From positions 1-64,000 of the forward strand of contig JAJEEU010000062.1 of assembly GCA_022820825.1 (NCBI GenBank): DNA of 64,000 bases, given 5' to 3'. The notes under the pieces are model-generated. The model was not told the DNA's origin. It made no database searches and saw only the letters and a program-made list of their open reading frames with translations. A program made the position numbers and the translations under genes. Source of the DNA: Vicinamibacteria bacterium. GTDB taxonomy: Bacteria > Acidobacteriota > Vicinamibacteria > Vicinamibacterales > UBA8438. This document shows, one piece after another, positions 9,688-18,762 of this stretch (position 1 is the first letter of the stretch; every line of letters starts with the position of its first letter).

Positions 9688-10671
9688 GTGATTGAGGTGC
9701 AGCACGTCACCAAGCGCTACGGACCCGTCACCGCCGTCGACGACGTCAGTTTCCGGGTCGATTCCGGCCAGATTCTGGGGTTCCTCGGCCCCAATGGCGC
9801 GGGCAAGACGACCACCATGCGGATCCTGACCGGATGCGCGTCCGCTACCGAGGGACAGGCGTTCGTCGCGGGCTACGACGTGTTCGAGGAGCCGGTCGAG
9901 GCGAAACGCCGAACCGGCTACCTGCCCGAGACGCCGCCGCTCTATCCGGACATGACGGTCCGCGAGTACCTCGCGTTCGCCGCGCGGATCAACGGCATCC
10001 GGTCGGTCGCGCAGCGCGAGCGCGTGGCCGCCGCCATGGCGCGCACGAACGTCGAGGACGTGGCCGACCGGCACTGCGGCAAGCTGTCGAAAGGCTACCG
10101 CCAGCGCGTGGGGCTGGCGCAGGCCATCCTGCACAACCCGGACGTGCTGATCCTCGACGAGCCGACCGCCGGCCTCGACCCCAAGCAGATCATCGAGACC
10201 CGGGAGCTGATCAAGGAGCTGGCCGGGGACCACACCATCATCCTGAGCACGCACATCCTCCCGGAAGTGGCGCAGACGTGCGAGCGCGTCGTCATCATCA
10301 ACAAGGGCCGGGTGGTCGCGGTCGATACGCCGGAGAACCTGACCGGCCGGCTGCGCGGCTCGGAGACGATCAGGGTGCAACTGGACCCGCGGGGGGCCGA
10401 CGAGACGGCCGTCGTGCAGGCGGCGACGGTCCCCAACGTCTCGAACGTCACCGCAACACCCACCCAGGACGGACTCGTGACGCTGGAAGTGCAGTGCGAG
10501 AAGGGCGCCGACGTGCGCAGCGAGGTGGCCCGCGCCGTCATCACCAGCGGGTGGGGCCTGCTGGAGCTCACGTCCATGCGCATGAGCCTCGAGGACATCT
10601 TCCTCGAGCTGACGACTTCGGAAGAGCCGCGGGAGGAAGACGCCGAAGCGCCGGAGGCAACAGATGCGTAA
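9688..10671 (+). CDS. ABC transporter ATP-binding protein (GldA-like)
   Basis: A 327-residue ATPase that would energise the permease encoded next. Walker A is LGPNGAGKTTTMRILTG, the signature region is KLSKGYRQRVGLAQAI, Walker B is VLILDEPTAGLDP and the switch His is in ILSTHILPEV. The roughly 100-residue C-terminal extension is as in GldA/CcmA-type exporters. The start is GTG with AAGGAG eight bases upstream. The end overlaps the permease start by eight bases. The four-gene order ATPase, permease, GldG-like, DUF4340 recurs in Bacteroidetes, Acidobacteria and others. The substrate is not known. Confidence 0.9.
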   Translation: MIEVQHVTKRYGPVTAVDDVSFRVDSGQILGFLGPNGAGKTTTMRILTGCASATEGQAFVAGYDVFEEPVEAKRRTGYLPETPPLYPDMTVREYLAFAARINGIRSVAQRERVAAAMARTNVEDVADRHCGKLSKGYRQRVGLAQAILHNPDVLILDEPTAGLDPKQIIETRELIKELAGDHTIILSTHILPEVAQTCERVVIINKGRVVAVDTPENLTGRLRGSETIRVQLDPRGADETAVVQAATVPNVSNVTATPTQDGLVTLEVQCEKGADVRSEVARAVITSGWGLLELTSMRMSLEDIFLELTTSEEPREEDAEAPEATDA

Positions 10672-11434
10672 CATCCTGACCATAGCGCTGAAAGAGCTGC
10701 GGTCGTACTTCGTCTCGCCGATGGCGTACGTCGCCATCGGCTTCTTCGTGTTCATCTACGGCTACTTCTTCGTCGTCAGCCTGAACTTCATGGTGCGCGT
10801 GAGCATGCAGGCGGGCATGATGGGCGGGCCGCAGGCGATCAACGTCAACGAGTACATGGTGCGCCCGCTGCTCGGCAACATGGCCGTCGTCATGCTGTTC
10901 CTGCTGCCGGCGCTGACCGGCCGCAGCTACGCGGAGGAGAAGCGCTCGGGCACCATCGAGCTGCTGCTCTCCTCGCCGCTCACCGGACCGCAGATCATCC
11001 TGGGCAAGTACCTCGGCGCGCTGGCGCTGTTCACGCTCATGCTCGGCGTCACGTTCGTCCACGTGGGAGTGCTCTTCCTGTACGGCGAGCCGGAGCTCGG
11101 GCCGATCCTCAGCGGCTATCTGGGGTTGTGGCTGATGGGGGGCGCGTTCATCTCGGTCGGCCTGCTGATCTCCAGCATGACGAAGAACCAGACCGTCGCG
11201 GTCGTCGGCGCCTTCGGCACCGCGCTCATGCTCTGGATCGTGAGCTGGATCGGCGACCCGTCGAGCGGGTCCACGACGACCGAGGTGCTGGCGTACCTCT
11301 CGATCCTCGACCACTTCGACGATTTCTCGAAGGGGGTCATCGACACGAAGCATCTGGCGTACTACCTGAGCTTCATCACGTTCGGACTCTTCCTCACCGC
11401 GCGGTCCGTCGACAGCGAGCGGTGGCGGGGGTAG
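10664..11434 (+). CDS. ABC-2 type permease (GldF-like)
   Basis: A 256-residue inner-membrane permease with about six hydrophobic segments, starting at MAYVAIGFFVFIYGYFFVV. It contains the ABC-2 motif GRSYAEEKRSGTIELLLSSP after the second segment, followed by LGKYLGALALFTLMLG. It works with the ATPase encoded upstream, with which it overlaps by eight bases. Eight bases separate it from the GldG-like gene. Confidence 0.9.
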   Translation: MRNILTIALKELRSYFVSPMAYVAIGFFVFIYGYFFVVSLNFMVRVSMQAGMMGGPQAINVNEYMVRPLLGNMAVVMLFLLPALTGRSYAEEKRSGTIELLLSSPLTGPQIILGKYLGALALFTLMLGVTFVHVGVLFLYGEPELGPILSGYLGLWLMGGAFISVGLLISSMTKNQTVAVVGAFGTALMLWIVSWIGDPSSGSTTTEVLAYLSILDHFDDFSKGVIDTKHLAYYLSFITFGLFLTARSVDSERWRG

Positions 11435-11441
11435 CTGACTC

Positions 11442-13082
11442 ATGGCGCAGAAGATTCTCGGAGCGGTCGGCTGGGCGGGCATAGCGGTAGTTGCGGCCGG
11501 GATGGTGGCCCGGTTCGTCGTCCCCGAAAGGCAGGAGCTGTGGTGGTGGACGCTCGTCGCCGGGCTGGCCCTGGTGGTGGTCTATGGCCTCGGCCAGTGG
11601 CGCAGCTTCGCCGGCGTCTTCCAGCGCCGGCAGGCGCGCTACGGCACCCTGGCCGCCTCCGGCGTGGTGCTCGGCCTCGCCATCCTGGTGGCCGCCAACT
11701 ACATCCTGGCCCGTCAGAACAAGCGCTGGGACCTGACCGCGGCGCAGCAGTACTCGCTTTCCGACCAGACGGTCCGCGTGCTCGAATCGCTCGAAGCGCC
11801 GATCCGCGTGCTGGTGTTCGCCCAGGAAATCGACTTTCCCCGCTACCGCGACCGGCTCGGCGAGTACGAGTACACCTCGGATCGCGTGTCGCTGGAGCTG
11901 ATCGACGTCGACAAGAATCCGGTGCTGGCGCGCCAGTATGAAGTGCAGGCGTACGGCACCGTGGTGTTCGACTACAACGGCCGCATCGAGCGGGTCGTCT
12001 CCGACCAGGAGCAGGACCTGACCAACGGGCTGATCAAGGCGGTGGAAGGCGAAGAGCGCAAGGCGTACTTCCTGCAGGGTCACGGCGAGCGGTCGCCCAC
12101 CGGCACCGAGCGCGACGGCTACAGCGCGCTGGCCGACGCCCTGCGCCTCGACAACCTCTCGGTGGAGACCGTGATCCTCTCGCAGGCCGGCGAAGTGCCG
12201 GCCGACGCCGCCGTACTCGTCGCGGCGGGGCCGTCCACGGATCTGCTGCCCGGGGAAACCGACATGCTGCGGGCCTGGCTGGAGGAGGGCGGCAAGCTGC
12301 TCGTGCTGCTCGACCCGCCCGACGGCCCCGACGCAGAGAACCGGGAGAACCTGATCGGCCTGATCGCCGAGTGGGGCATCGAGGTGGGCCAGGACATCGT
12401 CGTCGACGTCAGCGGCGTCGGTCAGCTCCTGGGCACGGACGCCACCGTGCCGGTGGCCGCCACCTATCCGCAGCATCCCATCACCGACCGCTTCGCCCTG
12501 CTGACGGCGTTTCCGCTGGCGCGCTCCGTGAAGCCGGTGGAGGGCGGCGCCAACGGGCGGACGGCGGCGTCATTCGCCGAGACCTCCCCGCGCAGCTGGG
12601 CCGAGAGCAACCTCGACCTGAGCGGCGGCGAAGTCGCCATGGAGGAAGACCAGGGCGACGTCCCCGGGCCGATATCGATCGCCGCCGCGGTGTCCGCTAC
12701 GGTCGACGCTGATGCGGAGGGCCACGCCCCGGCGGCCGAGGCAGCCGACGACGACAGCGGCGACGGACACGATCACGGCGCGGAAGCCGACGACGAGGAT
12801 GCAACCGACGCGCCGGCCGAGGCGCGTCTCGCCGTGTTCGGCGACTCCGACTTCGCCGCGAACGGCTCGCTCGGCATACAGGGCAACCGCGACCTCGTGC
12901 TGAACGCGATCAACTGGCTGGCCGAGCAGGAGAACCTGATCTCCATCCGCCCGCGCGAGCCGGAGGACAGGCGCATCACGGTGACGGCCGACCAGCAGTT
13001 CCGCATCTTCGTGGCGTCTATCTTCCTGATCCCGGGCGTCATCGTCGGCACCGGCGTGTACACGTGGTGGCGGAGGCGGTAG
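11442..13082 (+). CDS. GldG-like ABC-associated membrane protein
   Basis: A 546-residue protein with two or three N-terminal membrane segments (residues about 5-85), the conserved NKRWDLTAAQQYSLSDQT segment at the start of the extracytoplasmic part, a substrate-binding-like fold (YFLQGHGERSP, DLLPGETDMLRAWLEEGGKL, LVLLDPPDGPD) and a final membrane anchor ending in WWRRR. This is the GldG/intraflagellar-transport-like ABC partner. Between residues about 430 and 465 it carries an acidic, His-containing insert (DGHDHGAEADDEDATD) that looks like a flexible linker. It lies in the same operon as its neighbours. Confidence 0.85.
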   Translation: MAQKILGAVGWAGIAVVAAGMVARFVVPERQELWWWTLVAGLALVVVYGLGQWRSFAGVFQRRQARYGTLAASGVVLGLAILVAANYILARQNKRWDLTAAQQYSLSDQTVRVLESLEAPIRVLVFAQEIDFPRYRDRLGEYEYTSDRVSLELIDVDKNPVLARQYEVQAYGTVVFDYNGRIERVVSDQEQDLTNGLIKAVEGEERKAYFLQGHGERSPTGTERDGYSALADALRLDNLSVETVILSQAGEVPADAAVLVAAGPSTDLLPGETDMLRAWLEEGGKLLVLLDPPDGPDAENRENLIGLIAEWGIEVGQDIVVDVSGVGQLLGTDATVPVAATYPQHPITDRFALLTAFPLARSVKPVEGGANGRTAASFAETSPRSWAESNLDLSGGEVAMEEDQGDVPGPISIAAAVSATVDADAEGHAPAAEAADDDSGDGHDHGAEADDEDATDAPAEARLAVFGDSDFAANGSLGIQGNRDLVLNAINWLAEQENLISIRPREPEDRRITVTADQQFRIFVASIFLIPGVIVGTGVYTWWRRR

Positions 13083-13085
13083 CCG

Positions 13086-14453
13086 ATGCGCGGCCTGCGA
13101 TCGACCCTCGTGCTGCTGGTCGTGGCTGTCGGCCTCGGCGCATATATCTACTTCGTCGAGCGGCATCGCGACCCGGCGTCGACCCCCGAACCGAACGAGG
13201 ATCTGTTCACGTTCGACGCCGACGACGTGACGGAGCTGGAGGTGCGCGGCGAGGACGGCGCCGTCACGGAGCTGCGACAGGACGACGGCGCGTGGAGCAT
13301 CGTCGCCCCCGTGGAGGCGGCTGCCGACGACGTCTCCGCGACATCGCTGGCCGCGACGCTCTCGTCGCTGGAGATCAACCGCGTCCTGGACGAAGGCCCG
13401 GTCGACCTGGAACCGTTCGGCCTCGACGCGCCGGCAATCGAGATCGGCGTTGCGGCTGAAGGCGGCGACGGCCGCCAGCGGCTGCTGATCGGCGACGAGA
13501 CGCCGACCGGCGCCGACCGCTATGCGAAGCTCGACGCGAGTGACCGCGTCTTCCTGATCCCCGGCTACCACCACGCCACGCTGAACAAGACCACGTTCGA
13601 CCTGCGGGACAAGACCATCCTGGACTTCGATCGGGATGCCATGGACCGGTTCGAGGTCGTGTCCGGCGAGCGGACCATCGAGTTCGCGAAGGACGGCGAC
13701 GACTGGCGGCTGGCCGCGCCGCTGGCGGCCGCGGCCGATTTCGGCACGGTAGAGGGACTGATCGGCTCGCTCGGCAGCGGCAGGATGCGCGCGGTGGCCA
13801 GCGAGGACGCCGACGCCCCGGAAGAGTACGGCCTGGACGCACCGGCCCATACCGTGTCGCTGCACGCCGGCAGCGCGACGGCGACGCTGCATATCGGCGC
13901 CGAGACGGAGGACGGCACGTACTACGCGCACGACGCGGCGCGTCCGCTCGTGTTCACCGTGGATTCCACGCTGGTGACGAACCTCGAGCGCGGCGCGGAG
14001 GAATACCGCCGCAAGGACCTGTTCGCGTTCCGGGCGTTCAACGCCGGCCGGCTGGAGGTCCGCCGCGGGGACGACACGGTCGTCTTCGAGAAGCGTGAAG
14101 CGCCGGAGGACGACGAGGAGGCCGAGGACACCTGGGAGCGGGTCGCACCGGCACCCGGCAGCGTCCCGCACGACGTGATCGACGACCTGCTGTCGAAGCT
14201 GTCCGGCCTGCGGGCCGAGTCGTTCGTCGCCTCCCGCGCGGAGGCCGGGATCGGACCGGAGCAGGTGGCCGCGACCGTCAGCGCGCGGTTCGGCGACGAC
14301 GACACGGAGGAACAGGTGGTCTTCTGGCGTTCCGGCGAGGAAACGTTCGCCATCAACGGCGACGAGCCGGGCGCCGCGCGCATCGACAGCCAGGCGTTCG
14401 AAGACGCGCTCGAAGCGCTGGCCGCGGCGCGCAACCCCGACGACGCCGGCTGA
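13086..14453 (+). CDS. DUF4340 domain protein of the ABC operon
   Basis: A 455-residue protein with one N-terminal membrane anchor (LVLLVVAVGLGAYIYFVER) and a large periplasmic part. The latter has repeated modules of the form D-x-F-G-L-D-A-P (LEPFGLDAPAIEIGV near 115, PEEYGLDAPAHTVSL near 255), each followed by a beta segment such as LLIGDETPTGADRYAKL. This is the DUF4340 pattern, found with GldG-like proteins. It starts three bases after the previous stop. The function is unknown. It probably forms the outer part of the exporter. Confidence 0.82.
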   Translation: MRGLRSTLVLLVVAVGLGAYIYFVERHRDPASTPEPNEDLFTFDADDVTELEVRGEDGAVTELRQDDGAWSIVAPVEAAADDVSATSLAATLSSLEINRVLDEGPVDLEPFGLDAPAIEIGVAAEGGDGRQRLLIGDETPTGADRYAKLDASDRVFLIPGYHHATLNKTTFDLRDKTILDFDRDAMDRFEVVSGERTIEFAKDGDDWRLAAPLAAAADFGTVEGLIGSLGSGRMRAVASEDADAPEEYGLDAPAHTVSLHAGSATATLHIGAETEDGTYYAHDAARPLVFTVDSTLVTNLERGAEEYRRKDLFAFRAFNAGRLEVRRGDDTVVFEKREAPEDDEEAEDTWERVAPAPGSVPHDVIDDLLSKLSGLRAESFVASRAEAGIGPEQVAATVSARFGDDDTEEQVVFWRSGEETFAINGDEPGAARIDSQAFEDALEALAAARNPDDAG

Positions 14454-14458
14454 CAGCT

Positions 14459-15142
14459 TCAGGACGCCGCCACCAGAGGGTCGGGGAGGCCCGCCTCCTC
14501 GAATCCGCGGGCGCGCAGGCGGCAACTGTCGCAACGTCCGCACGGCCGGTCCCGGGGTCCGGGGTCGTAGCACGTGACCGTCAGCCCGTAGTCGAGACCC
14601 AGCGCCGCGCCGCGGCGGACTATGTCCGCCTTGCTCAGCCTCAGCAGCGGCGCGTGGAGCCGCGTGGGCCTGCCTTCCACGCCGGCGCGGGTCGCCAGCG
14701 CCGCCATGCGCTCGAACGCCTCCAGGTACCCGGGGCGGCAGTCCGGATAGCCCGAGTAGTCCACCGCGTTGACCCCGATGAACAGGTCGCGGGAGCCGAC
14801 CACTTCCGCCCAGCCCAGGGCGAGCGAGAGCAGCACGGTGTTGCGCGCCGGGACGTACGTCGGCGGGATGGCCGGCGTCAGCACCCGATCCTTCGGGACC
14901 GGCACGCTCCCGGTCAGGGCGGAGCCGCCGATCGACGCCAGGTCCACCGCCAGCTCGAGATGCCCGCCTACCCCCAGCGCCCCGGCGACGCGCCGGGCGG
15001 CTTCCAGCTCGCCGGAATGCACCTGTCCGTAACGGACGGTCAGGGCGTACAGCTCGAAGCCGTCGGCCCTGGCAATCGCCGCCGCGGTGTACGAATCCAG
15101 GCCGCCGCTCAGCAGCACGACCGCTTTCGGCGCGGTAATCAC
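14459..15142 (-). CDS. queC: 7-cyano-7-deazaguanine synthase
   Basis: QueC makes preQ0 from 7-carboxy-7-deazaguanine with ATP and ammonia, for queuosine or related base modification. The PP-loop motif is [14 protein letters not shown] at residues about 7-20. The zinc site is C(Y)DP...[16 protein letters not shown] near the C-terminus, with four Cys in the expected spacing. The start is the GTG at 15142, 17 bases after the queE stop, with GGAG upstream. Frames extending further are antisense or out of phase with homology. It pairs with queE in one transcription unit. Confidence 0.95.
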   Translation of the reverse strand: MITAPKAVVLLSGGLDSYTAAAIARADGFELYALTVRYGQVHSGELEAARRVAGALGVGGHLELAVDLASIGGSALTGSVPVPKDRVLTPAIPPTYVPARNTVLLSLALGWAEVVGSRDLFIGVNAVDYSGYPDCRPGYLEAFERMAALATRAGVEGRPTRLHAPLLRLSKADIVRRGAALGLDYGLTVTCYDPGPRDRPCGRCDSCRLRARGFEEAGLPDPLVAAS

Positions 15143-15158
15143 GGAAAGCTCCGGGCTC

Positions 15159-15800
15159 CTACACGCCGCGGGCGTCGTCGCCCCATACGTACTTGTGCAA
15201 CTGGAGTTGAATCCGCGCGGGCAGGCGGTCTTCCAGCGACCAGGCCGCGAGCTGCACCGGCGCCAGCACGCCGTGCACCGGCGAGAGCAGGACGGCGGCG
15301 CAGCGCCGGTCGAGCTCGTGGCGGCGCAGGATGTTGCGGGCGAACTCGTAGTCGGCACGATCGCGGATGACGAACTTCACCTCGTCGTGGGCGGCCAGCC
15401 GCTCCAGGTTGACCCAGGCGTTCTGCGCCGCCTCGCCGCTGCCGGGGCACTTGACGTCGACCACCTTGACGACGGGGCGCGGCACGTCGCGGATGTCGAT
15501 GTGGCCCCCGGTCTCGAGCAGCACGGTCTTCCCGGCTGCCAGCAACCGCTCCATCAGGTCGTAGACGTCCGGCTGCAGCAGCGGCTCGCCGCCCGTGATC
15601 TCCACCAGCGGACAGTCGTACGCGTCCACCGCTTGCATGACCTCGTCGATGGACAGCCGGCGGCCCTCTTCGAAGGCGTACGGCGTATCGCACCAGACGC
15701 AGCGCAGGTTGCAGCCGGTCAGGCGCACGAAGACGCACGGCCGGCCGGCATGGCTCGACTCCCCCTGAATGGAATGGAAGATCTCGTTGACCGTCAGCAT
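15159..15800 (-). CDS. queE: 7-carboxy-7-deazaguanine synthase (radical SAM)
   Basis: Radical SAM enzyme converting 6-carboxytetrahydropterin to 7-carboxy-7-deazaguanine. The 213-residue protein shows [16 protein letters not shown], the iron-sulfur motif [11 protein letters not shown] (CX3CX2C) and [10 protein letters not shown] for SAM binding. The product feeds QueC, encoded next. No queD or queF is present here. The nth gene ends seven bases upstream, so nth-queE-queC may be one transcript. Confidence 0.95.
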   Translation of the reverse strand: MLTVNEIFHSIQGESSHAGRPCVFVRLTGCNLRCVWCDTPYAFEEGRRLSIDEVMQAVDAYDCPLVEITGGEPLLQPDVYDLMERLLAAGKTVLLETGGHIDIRDVPRPVVKVVDVKCPGSGEAAQNAWVNLERLAAHDEVKFVIRDRADYEFARNILRRHELDRRCAAVLLSPVHGVLAPVQLAAWSLEDRLPARIQLQLHKYVWGDDARGV

Positions 15801-15806
15801 GGGCTT

Positions 15807-16526
15807 CTATACCGCCGCGGCCGGGGAAGACATTGTAGACGATGGGTTCGTGACGCCGACCTTGCCGCACAACCCTTCGACGACGCATTCGCGGCAGCGC
15901 GGGCGGATGGGCCGGCAGACGTTCTGGCCCCAGGTCACCAGGTACAGGTTGATGGAGGCCCACCAGCGGCGCGGTGCGACGGCGTAGAGGGCCTGCTCGG
16001 TCTGCTCCGGCGTCCGGGTGCGCACCCAGCCGAGACGGTTGGCGATCCGGTGCACGTGCGTGTCGACGCAGATGTTGGCGCCGCTGCCGTGCGCCACGAT
16101 CAGCACCAGGTTGGCCGTCTTGCGGCCCACGCCCGGCAGCGCCAGCAATTCGTCCATGGTCGCTGGAACCCGCCCGCCGAAGCGGTCGAGGAGCTGCCGG
16201 CAGGCGTCGAGCACGTGCCGCGCCTTGTTGCGGTAGAAGCTCACCGGATAGATCAGCCTCTCGATCTCCTTGACGTCGAGGCGCAGCATCGCAGCCGGCG
16301 TCGGCGCGCGCGCGAACAGCCGCGTCGACGCGGCGAGAGTGACCGGGTCCTGCGTCTGGGCGGACAGCATCGTCGCCACCAGCACCTGGAACGGGTCGCC
16401 CTTCTGCTCCTCGGCAATCTTCTCGACGGCCGGGTCGTCCAGGCGCTCGATCGCGCGGCCGAGGCGCCGCATCACCGTCCCGACCGGCGGGACCGCCCGC
16501 TGCTTTCCGGACGCTGCTCTGCCCAT
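15807..16526 (-). CDS. nth: Endonuclease III
   Basis: DNA glycosylase/AP lyase that removes oxidised pyrimidines. The 239-residue protein has the helix-hairpin-helix LPGVGRKTANLVL, with the catalytic Lys in GRKTA, and the catalytic Asp in CVDTHVHRIANRLG. The C-terminal 4Fe-4S loop is C-x6-C-x2-C-x5-C (CRPIRPRCRECVVEGLC). A 20-residue basic N-terminal extension and a short Ser/Ala tail are extra. Confidence 0.95.
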   Translation of the reverse strand: MGRAASGKQRAVPPVGTVMRRLGRAIERLDDPAVEKIAEEQKGDPFQVLVATMLSAQTQDPVTLAASTRLFARAPTPAAMLRLDVKEIERLIYPVSFYRNKARHVLDACRQLLDRFGGRVPATMDELLALPGVGRKTANLVLIVAHGSGANICVDTHVHRIANRLGWVRTRTPEQTEQALYAVAPRRWWASINLYLVTWGQNVCRPIRPRCRECVVEGLCGKVGVTNPSSTMSSPAAAV

Positions 16527-16539
16527 GAGGCCTGGCAGA

Positions 16540-17523
16540 CTACGAGACGGGTGTCAGCGGAGGCTGGCCGCCCAGCACCGCCACGGCGTTGGCCGCTGCC
16601 AGCTCCGCCATGGCCGTCCGCGTGTCGCGGGTCGCGCTGCCCAGGTGCGGCGCCAGCACGACCTGCTCCAGCGCCAGCAACTCCTGCTCGACCGACGGCT
16701 CCCGCTCGTACACGTCGAGCGCCGCCCCGGCGATCAGCCGCTCGCGCAGCGCCCAGGCGAGGGCCGCCTCGTCGACCACCGGACCGCGGGCGGCATTGAT
16801 CAGCAGCGCCGTCCGCTTCATCCGCGCCAGCGCCCGACGGTCGATGAGGTGCCGCGTCGCGGCGTTCAGCGGCACGTGCAGCGACACGACGTCCGCGGTC
16901 ACCAGCAGCTCGTCGAGCGTCACGCGGCGCATTCCCGGCGGGCCGCCGGACGTGCGGTCGGCACGCTCCGCCGCCGGCCCGCTGCCGGCCGCGACGACCT
17001 CCATGCCGAACGCCGCGGCACGCTCCGCCACGGCCCGGCCTATCCGGCCCGGCCCGACGATGCCGAGGCGCTTGCCGCTCAGCTCCATCCCCAGCATGAA
17101 GTCGAGGGCCCAGCCGCTCCAGCCGCCCGCACGCACGAGCCGGTCGCCTTCGGCGATGCGGCGCGCCACGGCCAGGATCAGCCCCCAGGTGAATTCCGCG
17201 ACGGCGCCGGTCAGCACGTCGGGGGTATTGGTGACGACGATGCCGCGCGCGCGCGCCGCGGCCGCATCGATGTTGTCGTAGCCCACGCCGACGTTGGCGA
17301 TGACGCGCAGGTCGCCGCCCGCGGCGATGACCTCCCCGTCGACGGCGTCGGTTACCAGGCAGACGAGGCCGTACTTGCCCGCGACCCGCTTCCGCAGCTC
17401 GGCGGGCGGCAGGGGCCCGTGCTCGGCGTGCAGGTCGACGGCGCAGGCGGCCTCCAGCCGCGCCAGCGCCGCGCCCGGCAGGCGCCGGGTGACCAGCACC
17501 GGCGGCTTCGCAGGTGCGTTCAC
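16540..17523 (-). CDS. D-isomer-specific 2-hydroxyacid dehydrogenase
   Basis: A 327-residue NAD(P)-dependent dehydrogenase of the glyoxylate/hydroxypyruvate reductase type. The NAD fold is GKRLGIVGPGRIGRAVAERA. The catalytic triad is Arg in NAARGPVVDE, Glu in DVYEREP and His in APHLGSAT. The start GTG overlaps the stop of the last BMC-P gene by four bases (GTGA), so it belongs to the microcompartment operon. It may recycle NADH by reducing a 2-oxoacid or lactate-type product. It lacks a visible encapsulation helix, so whether it works inside the shell is open. Confidence 0.88.
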   Translation of the reverse strand: MNAPAKPPVLVTRRLPGAALARLEAACAVDLHAEHGPLPPAELRKRVAGKYGLVCLVTDAVDGEVIAAGGDLRVIANVGVGYDNIDAAAARARGIVVTNTPDVLTGAVAEFTWGLILAVARRIAEGDRLVRAGGWSGWALDFMLGMELSGKRLGIVGPGRIGRAVAERAAAFGMEVVAAGSGPAAERADRTSGGPPGMRRVTLDELLVTADVVSLHVPLNAATRHLIDRRALARMKRTALLINAARGPVVDEAALAWALRERLIAGAALDVYEREPSVEQELLALEQVVLAPHLGSATRDTRTAMAELAAANAVAVLGGQPPLTPVS

Positions 17524-17810
17524 GGTGCCAGCGGGGGATCGGCGCCGGTGTCGACCGTGTCGACCACGCCGACGACGGCGACATCGACCGGAGCGGCGCG
17601 ACGGCGCAGGGCCGCGCCGGCGGCCCGCCCTTCGATCACCACCAGGACCTTGTCGCCCACGCCGGCCTGCGCGGCATCCACGGCCAGCAGCGACCGGCCG
17701 TCCGGTACGCCGGCGGCATCCAGCAACTCGACGAGCAGCAGCTTGGCGCCGGTCAGTTTTTCGTTCTTGTGCGTCGCGACGACGTTGCCGGTGACCCGTC
17801 CCAGCCGCAC
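17520..17810 (-). CDS. Microcompartment vertex protein BMC-P (EutN/CcmL family), third copy
   Basis: A 96-residue pentamer-forming shell vertex protein. It begins MRLGRVTGNVVATHKNEKL and continues KLLLVELLD, then AGVGDKVLVVIEG and VDVAVVGVVDTVD, the EutN/CcmL fold in order. The C-terminus extends a little past the fold. It starts one base after the second BMC-P stop. Confidence 0.94.
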   Translation of the reverse strand: MRLGRVTGNVVATHKNEKLTGAKLLLVELLDAAGVPDGRSLLAVDAAQAGVGDKVLVVIEGRAAGAALRRRAAPVDVAVVGVVDTVDTGADPPLAP

Positions 17811-17811
17811 T

Positions 17812-18096
17812 TCAGGACTCCGGCGCCGTGTCGTCCACGAACCAGGAATCCACGCTGGCGACGACCGCCGCGTCGGTGGGCACTTGCCGCGGCAGGAACG
17901 GAAAGGAGGCCTCGCGGCCGCGGACGATGAACACGGTCTCGCCGACGCCTGCGCCGATCGAATCGACTCCGACCAGGCTGGCGCCGGCGGCGGCGCCGTC
18001 GGGCGCCAGCGGCTGGAGCACCAGCAGCTTCAGTCCGTGCAGGCCCGGGTCCTTCCGCGTGGCGACGACCGTGCCCGCCACTCGCGCCAGTTGCAC
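17812..18096 (-). CDS. Microcompartment vertex protein BMC-P, second copy
   Basis: A 94-residue EutN/CcmL-type protein (MQLARVAGTVVATRKDPGL, LKLLVLQPL, GVDSIGAGVGETVFIVRG). It differs from its neighbours by a longer loop before the last strand (REASFPFLPRQVPTD). Five-fold vertices of the shell are capped by such proteins. Three paralogues in one operon suggest vertices of different types or different loading. The gap to the first copy is four bases. Confidence 0.94.
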   Translation of the reverse strand: MQLARVAGTVVATRKDPGLHGLKLLVLQPLAPDGAAAGASLVGVDSIGAGVGETVFIVRGREASFPFLPRQVPTDAAVVASVDSWFVDDTAPES

Positions 18097-18100
18097 GGGA

Positions 18101-18373
18101 TCAGTGCTCCGTCAACTCGACCGTATCGACGATGCCGACGATGGCGGCGTCCACGGGGGTTTCCTGCAACTGGCCCGCCAGGCGCGCGGAGCTGCCGCTG
18201 ACAATCAGCACTGTCTCGCCGAAGCCGGCGTCGACCGTGTCGACCGCCACCAGTTGGCCGCCCCGCGCCGCGCGGTGCGCATCGAGCGGCTGGACGACCA
18301 GCAGCTTGCTGCTGACCAGCCGCTCGTCCTTCTGCGTGGCGACGACCGTGCCGATGATCCTGGCGAGAAGCAT
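18101..18373 (-). CDS. Microcompartment vertex protein BMC-P, first copy
   Basis: A 90-residue EutN/CcmL-type protein (MLLARIIGTVVATQKDERL, SSKLLVVQPLDAH, DAGFGETVLIVSG, AIVGIVDTVEL). It is the most canonical of the three in length. A 41-base gap containing a copy of the interspersed hairpin repeat separates it from the BMC-H gene upstream, so the repeat could affect relative shell-protein levels. Confidence 0.94.
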   Translation of the reverse strand: MLLARIIGTVVATQKDERLVSSKLLVVQPLDAHRAARGGQLVAVDTVDAGFGETVLIVSGSSARLAGQLQETPVDAAIVGIVDTVELTEH

Positions 18374-18384
18374 TTGTCGTCAGA

Positions 18385-18410
18385 TGGGGCTGCGCCCCAA
18401 ACCCCCGGCG
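18385..18410 (-). repeat. Interspersed GC-rich repeat, copy 2 (core only)
   Basis: The minus strand reads CGCCGGGGGTTTGGGGCGCA followed by GCCCCA, identical to the core of the copy at 53091-53116 and one base from copy 1. It folds as TGGGGC-GCA-GCCCCA. It sits inside the microcompartment operon between the BMC-H and first BMC-P genes. Confidence 0.7.
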
Positions 18411-18414
18411 GCTG

Positions 18415-18711
18415 CTAACCGTCCGTGTCCGGGTCGGACGTGCCGATCGGCAACGCCTCTTCGAGGTTGGCGTGCGGCCGGGGAATGACGTGGACGGATA
18501 CCAGCTCGCCCACCCGCCGGGCGGCCGCTGCGCCGGCGTCCGTGGCCGCCTTCACGGCCGCCACGTCGCCGCGTACGATGGCCGTTACGTAGCCCGCGCC
18601 GATCTTCTCCCAGCCGACGAGCTTCACCGTGGCAGCCTTGACCATGGCGTCGGCCGCTTCGATCATCGCGACCAGCCCCTTGGTCTCCACCATCCCCAAC
18701 GCCTCACCCAT
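18415..18711 (-). CDS. Microcompartment shell hexamer BMC-H
   Basis: A 98-residue hexameric shell protein that tiles the facets of the compartment. It begins [20 protein letters not shown], the canonical BMC-H N-terminus, followed by [20 protein letters not shown] (pore-region K-I-G-x-G) and [19 protein letters not shown] use the ATG at 18711 because GGAGGTAACC sits just upstream. A longer frame to 18744 has no support. It is the only BMC-H here, and no BMC-T is present. A further facet protein may lie elsewhere. Confidence 0.95.
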   Translation of the reverse strand: MGEALGMVETKGLVAMIEAADAMVKAATVKLVGWEKIGAGYVTAIVRGDVAAVKAATDAGAAAARRVGELVSVHVIPRPHANLEEALPIGTSDPDTDG

Positions 18712-18762
18712 GGTTACCTCCATGCGCCGTGCACCGGCGGCCACCGGTCACGCGCATGCGTA

